From: Spirochaetota bacterium
GTDB lineage: Bacteria; Spirochaetota; Spirochaetia; B11-G9
NCBI GenBank assembly: GCA_003641695.1
Contig: QNBL01000140.1
Location: 1-7,102, forward strand
Direction: 5' to 3'
Length of the DNA stretch: 7,102 nt
This document shows positions 1 through 5,908 of this stretch, in pieces (the stretch's first letter is position 1; every line of letters begins with the position of its first letter). The translations under genes were made by a program, and so were the position numbers. The notes under the pieces were generated by a model. It saw only the letters and a program-made list of their open reading frames with translations, made no database searches and had not been told where the DNA came from.

Positions 1-2835
1 AAAGGTGAAGTCCTGGATATATACATGCCAGGAGATTCAACTGCAGTGAGAATTGTATTTGAATGGGACGACGTGGAAGCAATACGGCGTTTTGATCCTG
101 TTACACAGATCTCGCTTAGTGTTTTGGAGCAGATAGTTATATACCCTTGTACTGAAATAATTTGGGATAGAGAGAAAATAGAGAAGTCGGAGAAAATTGT
201 GAAAAATTTTGGTACAATCAAGGATTCCCTGAATACTTTGGGTATGTGTCCGCATGAAGAAATATTTTTCCCCGCAGTATTTAACGGAAGGAATTCCATT
301 CTCGATTACGCCAGTCCGGATACTGTTTCTGTTTTGGTAAGTGACGAGAGACTCAATCATGCCTTTGAGGTGATAAAGAGGGAAAACAGGGAACTTTACA
401 CGAAAGCACGGGGAAACAGGAATGCCTGTATCGTTCCTGATTTAATGTCCCTTGATTATGAAGAGCTTCAGATCCAGGAGCGCAGAAAAATAATTTTCCC
501 AACTTTAAAGAATTCTTCCGAGAAAAGAATCACCTTTCCGTTTGATGGACCGCGGTCCTTTTTTGGTAATTTAAACTATCTGAAAGAGGAAATAGAAAAG
601 ATGGTTTCCATTGGGTACTCTATCTATATTTTTGCTGAAACGGAGGCTCAAGCAGAAAGGATACGTCATCTTCTCAAAGATTATAAGGTGGAGGTTATAT
701 CGGAAAGAATCTCTGAAGGCTTTTCCCTGCCTGATATGAAATTCTCTGTGATTGCAGAGAATGAGATATTCGGTAGAAGAAAAAGAGTATCTTCGTCTGT
801 TAAGAAAGTTCAGAGTCAGGCAATAGATACTTTTGTGGAGCTTAATCCCGGAGATTTTGTTGTCCATGTTAACTATGGAATTGGGAGATTTAAAGGGATT
901 GAGAGAATTAAAGCTGCTGGAACCGAACGGGATTACATACAGCTCGAATACGCAGGAGAGGAAACAATATTTATACCTATTGAACAGGTAAATCTGGTTC
1001 AGAGGTATATCGGAAAGGACGGACGAGCTCCAGGATTGGACAAGATCGGCGGAAAAGCATGGGAAAACCGCAAAAAAAGAGTCAGAAAGTCTGTCGAGGA
1101 CCTTGCGGAAATGCTCATAGCTCTCTATGCAAAGAGAAAAAACACCAAGGGATTCCCCTTTCCGGAAGATACTGACTGGCAGCTGGAGTTTGAGGCAACG
1201 TTTACCTTCGAAGAAACTCCAGACCAAATAAATTGCATAGAAGATGGAAAAATGGATATCGAAAGTCCCCGGCCCATGGACCGCCTCATTTGCGGTGATG
1301 TTGGATACGGTAAGACAGAAGTAGCCATGAGGGCAGCATTTAAGGCAGTAGTCTCTGGAAAACAGGTTGCTTTTCTGGCCCCTACAACCATTCTTGCTGA
1401 ACAGCATTATGAAAATTTTGTCGACAGATTTAAGGACTTTCCTGTTAAAATAAGGATGATCAGCAGGTTTGTACCAAAAAAAGAGCAGAAAAAGATTCTG
1501 GAAGAGTTGAAAAAGGGATCAGTCGATCTCATTATCGGGACCCATAGAATAATTCAGAAGGATGTAATATTTAAAAATCTTGGGCTTCTTGTAATTGACG
1601 AAGAGCAGCGTTTTGGCGTAAAAGACAAAGAAAAACTAAAAGAAATAAAAAACTCGGTTGATTGTCTAAGCCTTTCCGCAACCCCCATTCCGCGGACACT
1701 GCACATGTCTTTACTAAAGATACGGGATATGTCACTACTGTCTACAGCTCCCTTTTCCAGAAGGCCGATTGAAACCATTATTCAGGAATTTGACGAAGAA
1801 GTTATTGCAGATGCTGTCCGCCGGGAGATTGCCCGGGGAGGGCAGGTTTTTTATCTCCATAACCGGGTTGAAACACTGACTCAGACACGAATCTTCCTGG
1901 AAAATCTTCTTCCGGAAGTTATGATTGAGACCGCTCACGGGAAGTTGACCAGCATCCAGCTGGAAGATGTCATGTACCGCTTTATTCATGGAAGTTTTCA
2001 AGTTCTTGTTGCTACAACAATAATTGAAAACGGAATAGATATCCCAAACGTCAACACAATAATCATTGACAGGGCTGATATGTACGGCATAAGCCAGTTG
2101 TATCAGCTTCGAGGAAGGGTAGGAAGATCTGATAAAAAAGCCTACGCATACCTTTTGTATCCCGATAAAAGAGCATTGTCGGAGATAGCCATGAAGCGGT
2201 TATCCATAATATCTGATTTTACCGACCTTGGTTCAGGTTTCAAAATTGCAATGAAGGACCTGGAAGTGAGAGGAGCCGGTAACCTTTTGGGACGGCAGCA
2301 GAGCGGAGACATACTTTCAGTAGGATTTGACATGTACCTCAAGATCCTGGACGATGCTATTGCGAGCTTAAGTGAAACCAGCAGGGATGAAGCCCCGGAA
2401 GTATATCTTGATCTTAATTACTCAGGATATATCCCTGAATCCTACATAAGCAACCCCACAGAAAAGATGGAAATTTACAAAAAAATTGCTTCTGTTCAAA
2501 CTGATTTTGATCTTGATACGGTTCTCGGGGAGCTTCAGGATCGGTTTGGGCCTCTCCCGGATGAGGTAAACAGCTTGATTTCCATATCAGAATTAAGGAT
2601 ACTTTGTAAAAAGCTGTATATAAGTTCCCTTGTGGAAAGGAGAAGCGTTGCGAAAATTATTTTTTCAAAGGTTTCAATTATTTCTGTTGATAAGGTTTTA
2701 CGATTGATAAAAGAAAGTAAAGGTACTGTTAAACTGGATCCGCAAAAGCCGAATATATTAAATATCGAAACCAAAATGATAGGATTGAAAGATAAATCAG
2801 AATTTATTAGGGAAAAACTGCAAATTTTGTTATAA
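1..2835 (+). CDS. mfd: Transcription-repair coupling factor Mfd (5'-truncated by window)
   Basis: Mfd is a DNA translocase that binds RNA polymerase stalled at a lesion, removes it and recruits UvrA for nucleotide excision repair. The frame is open from base 1; the ATG at 25 is an internal Met, because the residues before it (KGEVLDIY) already match the end of the family's UvrB-like N-terminal module. The window shows 944 codons against a usual length near 1150, so roughly 150-200 residues lie upstream. Visible in order: the rest of the N-terminal/D2 region with an EIFGRRKR segment (about 769-786); the RNA polymerase interaction domain (about 847-1020, GDFVVHVNYGIGRFKG); Walker A GDVGYGKT (1294-1317); DEEQ box (1597-1608); SATPIPRT motif III (1675-1698); motif VI QLRGRVGRS (2104-2130); the TRG translocation motif ending in RGAGNLLGRQQSG (about 2185-2310); and the C-terminal TRCF domain (about 2395-2832). 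All helicase residues expected are intact. It ends in TAA, 18 bases before ptsP, and probably heads that operon segment. Confidence 0.98.
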   Translation, partial: KGEVLDIYMPGDSTAVRIVFEWDDVEAIRRFDPVTQISLSVLEQIVIYPCTEIIWDREKIEKSEKIVKNFGTIKDSLNTLGMCPHEEIFFPAVFNGRNSILDYASPDTVSVLVSDERLNHAFEVIKRENRELYTKARGNRNACIVPDLMSLDYEELQIQERRKIIFPTLKNSSEKRITFPFDGPRSFFGNLNYLKEEIEKMVSIGYSIYIFAETEAQAERIRHLLKDYKVEVISERISEGFSLPDMKFSVIAENEIFGRRKRVSSSVKKVQSQAIDTFVELNPGDFVVHVNYGIGRFKGIERIKAAGTERDYIQLEYAGEETIFIPIEQVNLVQRYIGKDGRAPGLDKIGGKAWENRKKRVRKSVEDLAEMLIALYAKRKNTKGFPFPEDTDWQLEFEATFTFEETPDQINCIEDGKMDIESPRPMDRLICGDVGYGKTEVAMRAAFKAVVSGKQVAFLAPTTILAEQHYENFVDRFKDFPVKIRMISRFVPKKEQKKILEELKKGSVDLIIGTHRIIQKDVIFKNLGLLVIDEEQRFGVKDKEKLKEIKNSVDCLSLSATPIPRTLHMSLLKIRDMSLLSTAPFSRRPIETIIQEFDEEVIADAVRREIARGGQVFYLHNRVETLTQTRIFLENLLPEVMIETAHGKLTSIQLEDVMYRFIHGSFQVLVATTIIENGIDIPNVNTIIIDRADMYGISQLYQLRGRVGRSDKKAYAYLLYPDKRALSEIAMKRLSIISDFTDLGSGFKIAMKDLEVRGAGNLLGRQQSGDILSVGFDMYLKILDDAIASLSETSRDEAPEVYLDLNYSGYIPESYISNPTEKMEIYKKIASVQTDFDLDTVLGELQDRFGPLPDEVNSLISISELRILCKKLYISSLVERRSVAKIIFSKVSIISVDKVLRLIKESKGTVKLDPQKPNILNIETKMIGLKDKSEFIREKLQILL

Positions 2836-2836
2836 T
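2828..2836 (+). promoter_or_regulatory. Candidate extended -10 promoter for ptsP
   Basis: The nine bases TGTTATAAT are a perfect extended -10 element (TGn plus TATAAT) and overlap the mfd stop codon. No good -35 box is present at 16-18 bases upstream (the best is a poor TTAGGG at 2807-2812), which extended -10 promoters can tolerate. Transcription would be expected to start near 2843, only about 11 bases before the ptsP ATG and inside its ribosome binding site. That geometry makes function uncertain; the match could also be chance in AT-rich DNA. Confidence 0.3.
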
Positions 2837-2837
2837 T

Positions 2838-2846
2838 GGAGGGGGG
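2838..2846 (+). promoter_or_regulatory. Ribosome binding site that fixes the ptsP start
   Basis: A purine-rich GGAGGGGGG block lies between the mfd stop and the ATG at 2854. The GGAGG core is 11 bases from the ATG, and the G-run ends 7 bases from it. A TTG at 2836 is in frame with ptsP but would place this block inside the coding region and leave the TTG with no leader of its own, so the ATG at 2854 is preferred. Confidence 0.8.
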
Positions 2847-2853
2847 TGGTTTT

Positions 2854-5103
2854 ATGGAAAAAGTTTACGACCTTATTTTCAGTGTCAGGGAATTAACAGG
2901 AATTTTTCAGCATAAAACAAATATAAACGGACTGCTTCATCTTGTTGTAAAGGTAATAGCAAAACACATTCGTACCGAAGCGTGTTCAATATTTCTTCTT
3001 GATGAAACCGAGAATAATCTTGTTTTACGTGCAACAGCAGGGCTTAATTCAGAATTTATCGGCAAAATAAAACTTGAAATCGGAGAAGGAATTACCGGAA
3101 AGGCTTTCAAGGAACGGATACCCATCAACATAGCCCGGGGGGCTATGGATCCCCAGTTTAAACATATCCCCGGTATGCATGAAGAGCAGTATGAATCGAT
3201 CCTTGCGGTTCCTATTATTTATCATAACAAAGAGCTGGGAGTAATAGTCCTTGAAGATTCAAAAGCCGGATACTACACACCACGAGATGTAAAGGCGTTA
3301 ACCTTGATAGCCTCTCAGCTTGCTACGTTTCTTGATAATGCTAAAACACTGTTGGAGCTGCGAAAGGGTTTTAAAGACAGAATAAATAACGATAGTTTAC
3401 ATAAGCAGCAGTACTATAAAGGAAGATCAGCATCTACAGGCATTGCCGTGGGAACTTCTTTTTTCATGTCTGAGACTTCGAAGGGGAAGTATCTACGGAC
3501 AGAAAGACTTGATTATCCAGAAAGCCTTGAAGCATTTGAATTGTCTCTCACAAGGAGTACAAAGCAGCTTGAGAAACTGCAGGAAAAGATGGATGAGAAC
3601 CTTTCCGAAGCAGGTTCTTTGATATTTGCTTCACACTTACTCATGGTTAGTGATGATGATTTTTCCGGATCCATAAGGAATTATATTAAAGAAGGAGAAA
3701 AGGCTTCAAAATCTATTGTAAAGGTAGTTAACGAATATATAGATCTTTTTTCAATGAGTGGTAATGAAAATGTAAAAGAGAAGATATTAGACCTCAAGGA
3801 TCTTGGTCACAGATTACTTAAAAATTTATCAGAAGAAGTTGTCGATGATGGAGACTATTCTGGGCAAATTGTAGTAGCAAAGAATATGCTGCCTTCTGAA
3901 CTTGTAAAACTTGCCGCTCAGCATACTGAGGGATTCGTAATATACGGAGTGGGGGTTACCAGTCATATTGCAATTCTGGCAAAATCCCTGGACCTGCCGG
4001 TTGTTTTTCTTACCGATAAATCATTCTTCAATCAAAGGGATGAGTACACTCTTGTGGTTGATGCGTACCAGGGAGTTGTTCTGGTAAATCCTGAAGAAGA
4101 ATTAATAAAAAAATACCTTGGTAATATTGACAGCTCACAAACTAAAACAGGATCGGCTAAAATGCTCGATTTCGCCGAAACTCAGGATGGAATTAAAATA
4201 AAAATTCAGGCGAACATAAATATCTTAAGTGATTCACAAAATGCTGTTAAGTACAAAGCAGAAGGTTCAGGCTTATACAGAAGCGAATTCCTTTTTCTGA
4301 TCAGAAATAATTTTCCCACAGAAGAGGAACAGGTAGTAATTTACTCACGGCTTCTTGATACCATTCCTGACGTGGTATTCCGGACAATCGATATTGGCGG
4401 TGATAAGATTCTTGGTATTGCCGATACAAAAGAATTGAATCCATCTTTGGGATTGAGAGCTTTACGCTACAGTTTGAAAAATACCGGGATTTTCAAGGAT
4501 CAGTTGAGGGCTTTGCTCCGAGTCGGAGTTGGTAAAGAACTGAAGATATTATTCCCACTGGTTACCGGTATAGATGACTTCAAAAAAGCAAAAGAGATTC
4601 TTGCTCAATCTATGGAAGAACTTGAAAAAGAAGGGATTCCTTACAATAAAAACCCAAAAGTCGGGGCTATGATAGAATTACCCTCTATTGTCTATTTAAT
4701 AGACGAGATTGCAGCTGCTGCAGATTTTATGAGTGTTGGTACAAATGATCTGGTACAATATATCCTTGGAATAGACAGAACCAATGAAAAAGTAAAGGAT
4801 CTGTATATTCCGTATCATCCGGCAGTTTTAAGAGCTCTTAAAATGGTAGCTGAATCGGCAAAAAAGAACAATTGCCCCATTTCTGTTTGCGGAGATACCG
4901 CGGTAGACCCGGATCTTCTTGAGTTTTTTATCGGACTTGGAATTCGCACCTTTAGTGTGGAACCGAGGATGATACAGTTTGTCCGGCGGGAGATAGCAAG
5001 AATGAATACAGAAAATGCTGTAAGATTCGCTGAAAAAGCCGTAGATCTAGGGACAGTAAGGGAAATTGAAGTATTAATGTCTGAAAGGATGAAAAATACA
5101 TAG
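2854..5103 (+). CDS. ptsP: GAF-domain PEP phosphotransferase, enzyme I-Ntr type (PtsP)
   Basis: This is predicted to autophosphorylate from PEP and pass the phosphate to an HPr/NPr-like carrier, acting in the cytoplasm in a regulatory PTS. The ATG start gives 749 residues, close to E. coli PtsP. An N-terminal GAF domain covers about residues 17-165 (ACSIFLLDE, GEGITGKAF). The enzyme I N-terminal part starts near residue 187 (YYKGRSASTGIAVG). The swivel domain carries the phospho-acceptor His371 in GVTSHIAILAKSL, and the PEP-binding barrel spans about 450-715. Arg476 (LYRSEF), Arg510 (RTIDIGGDK), Glu608 (MIELPS), Asn631/Asp632 (GTNDL), Arg642 (DRTNEKV) and Cys679 (VCGD) align with the enzyme I active site. 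The spacings E-N 23, N-R 11 and R-C 37 match E. coli PtsI. The segment after the Cys reads CGDTAVDP instead of the usual CGE-x-AGD. No HPr, EIIA or sugar permease gene is nearby, so a regulatory role is more likely than sugar uptake. In proteobacterial PtsP the GAF domain senses glutamine; that is not shown here. PpsA and PPDK are excluded because they lack a GAF domain and have an ATP-grasp domain. Confidence 0.93.
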   Translation: MEKVYDLIFSVRELTGIFQHKTNINGLLHLVVKVIAKHIRTEACSIFLLDETENNLVLRATAGLNSEFIGKIKLEIGEGITGKAFKERIPINIARGAMDPQFKHIPGMHEEQYESILAVPIIYHNKELGVIVLEDSKAGYYTPRDVKALTLIASQLATFLDNAKTLLELRKGFKDRINNDSLHKQQYYKGRSASTGIAVGTSFFMSETSKGKYLRTERLDYPESLEAFELSLTRSTKQLEKLQEKMDENLSEAGSLIFASHLLMVSDDDFSGSIRNYIKEGEKASKSIVKVVNEYIDLFSMSGNENVKEKILDLKDLGHRLLKNLSEEVVDDGDYSGQIVVAKNMLPSELVKLAAQHTEGFVIYGVGVTSHIAILAKSLDLPVVFLTDKSFFNQRDEYTLVVDAYQGVVLVNPEEELIKKYLGNIDSSQTKTGSAKMLDFAETQDGIKIKIQANINILSDSQNAVKYKAEGSGLYRSEFLFLIRNNFPTEEEQVVIYSRLLDTIPDVVFRTIDIGGDKILGIADTKELNPSLGLRALRYSLKNTGIFKDQLRALLRVGVGKELKILFPLVTGIDDFKKAKEILAQSMEELEKEGIPYNKNPKVGAMIELPSIVYLIDEIAAAADFMSVGTNDLVQYILGIDRTNEKVKDLYIPYHPAVLRALKMVAESAKKNNCPISVCGDTAVDPDLLEFFIGLGIRTFSVEPRMIQFVRREIARMNTENAVRFAEKAVDLGTVREIEVLMSERMKNT

Positions 5104-5117
5104 GTAGATATATCCAG

Positions 5118-5798
5118 GTGGAAAAATATACTAGCAGGAAGATTAAGAGTTTCGTCCTGAGAACAGGACGTATGAGTACAATGCAGAAAAAGGCTCTGGT
5201 GTCCTTTGCTCCGCTTTATTGTATTAAATTCAGGGAACAGATTCTTGACTTCAATGCTCTCTATAAAAACAGCAACGATACATTTCTTGAGATCGGGTTT
5301 GGAATGGGACATGCTACCATTGAGATTGCAGAGCGTAATCCGGATAAGAATTATCTGGGTGTAGAGGTTCATACCCCCGGAGTAGGCAGGGTTCTTAATG
5401 AAATAAACACGAGAAAACTTGATAATCTCAGAATTATAAGACATGATGCAGTGGAAGTTCTTGAACACATGATAGGCTCTGAAACTTTAAACGGGGTTCA
5501 CCTGTTTTTCCCTGACCCGTGGCCTAAAAAGAAACATTTCAAGCGAAGATTGATTCAAAAGGAATTTGTCTCATCAATCCTTCCCAAACTGAAACCCGGC
5601 GGATATATTTATGTAGCAACTGACTGGGAGCCTTATGCAGAATGGATACTTGAAATATTTCAGTCTTTTCAGGAATTGAAAAACAGGTACAATCCATATG
5701 CAGATAAAATCGATTGGCGTCCAGCAACATCTTTTGAAAGAAAGGGAATCGAAAAAAATCACAAGATACGGAATATTTGGTTCGAAAAATTGTATTAA
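5118..5798 (+). CDS. trmB: tRNA (guanine-46-N7)-methyltransferase TrmB
   Basis: TrmB uses S-adenosylmethionine to methylate N7 of G46 in the tRNA variable loop. The 226-residue length is typical. The GTG at 5118 is the only start (ATG, GTG or TTG) after the last in-frame stop (TGA at 5082), and it keeps the family's N-terminal signature (RKIKSFVLRTGRMS, residues 7-20). The next Met, at 5172, would destroy that signature. The SAM-binding Rossmann fold shows EIGFGMG (58-64), GVEVHTPGVG (81-90) and the DAVEVL acidic strand (110-115). The catalytic and tRNA-binding segments are FFPDPWPKKKH (130-140), ATDWEPYAEW (167-176) and TSFER (204-208), all intact. It begins 14 bases after the ptsP stop with only a weak Shine-Dalgarno (AGG at 5102-5104, 13 bases away). 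Translation is therefore probably coupled to ptsP. No other SAM methyltransferase family fits this motif set. Confidence 0.96.
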   Translation: MEKYTSRKIKSFVLRTGRMSTMQKKALVSFAPLYCIKFREQILDFNALYKNSNDTFLEIGFGMGHATIEIAERNPDKNYLGVEVHTPGVGRVLNEINTRKLDNLRIIRHDAVEVLEHMIGSETLNGVHLFFPDPWPKKKHFKRRLIQKEFVSSILPKLKPGGYIYVATDWEPYAEWILEIFQSFQELKNRYNPYADKIDWRPATSFERKGIEKNHKIRNIWFEKLY

Positions 5799-5839
5799 AA
5801 TAATTAATGCTCTCAGTAGAATATATTAATCAGACTTAC

Positions 5840-5868
5840 TTGTTTTAATAGAAAAAAAAGATCATAAT
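5840..5868 (+). promoter_or_regulatory. Candidate sigma-70-type promoter for citrate synthase
   Basis: TTGTTT (5840-5845) and CATAAT (5863-5868) are separated by exactly 17 bases. The -10 matches five of six consensus bases; the -35 matches only the TTG. Transcription would start near 5875, giving a leader of about 34 bases that contains the full ribosome binding site. The AT-richness of the region makes chance matches likely, so this is a moderate call. Confidence 0.4.
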
Positions 5869-5891
5869 AAAAACTTATTAATATGAATTAT

Positions 5892-5898
5892 AGGAGGG
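5892..5898 (+). promoter_or_regulatory. Strong Shine-Dalgarno for citrate synthase
   Basis: AGGAGGG lies 10 bases before the ATG at 5909 and is a near-perfect anti-16S match. It fixes the start codon and suggests efficient translation independent of the upstream genes, in contrast to trmB. Confidence 0.85.
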
Positions 5899-5908
5899 CT
5901 CTATCACC

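Larger units (their letters stand above)
5799..5908 (+). other. AT-rich intergenic region between trmB and citrate synthase
   Basis: This is the only sizeable gap in the window, 110 bases and strongly AT-rich. It contains a candidate promoter, an AT-only inverted repeat, three scattered ATTAAT hexamers (5803, 5825, 5877) and a strong ribosome binding site. I see no GC-rich hairpin with a T-tract that would end the trmB transcript, so read-through into the citrate synthase gene is possible. No small ORF with a credible start is apparent. Confidence 0.7.

Noticed and set aside
25..27. ATG at 25 as the mfd start
   Set aside because: The frame is open before it and the preceding codons match family sequence, so it is an internal Met of a gene cut by the window edge.
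571..1407. Long antisense open frame (278 codons) opposite mfd
   Set aside because: It lies wholly across the conserved polymerase-interaction and Walker A regions of mfd, and the protein is a low-complexity Ser/Phe/Cys-rich string with no recognisable domain. It is a shadow frame.
2841..2846. G6 run before ptsP as a phase-variation tract
   Set aside because: Six bases is short for slippage-driven switching, and the run is explained as part of the ribosome binding site. A length change would not shift any reading frame.
2836..2853. TTG start giving a ptsP product six residues longer
   Set aside because: It directly abuts the mfd stop and would place the obvious ribosome binding site inside the coding region. 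The ATG at 2854 fits much better.
4815..5468. Antisense open frame (217 codons) spanning the ptsP-trmB junction
   Set aside because: It runs opposite two confidently identified genes and shows no family motifs. Nothing supports it as a gene.
5865..5880. TAATAA/TTATTA inverted repeat as a terminator for trmB
   Set aside because: The stem is six A-T pairs with no following T-tract, too weak for intrinsic termination; it is kept only as a possible operator.
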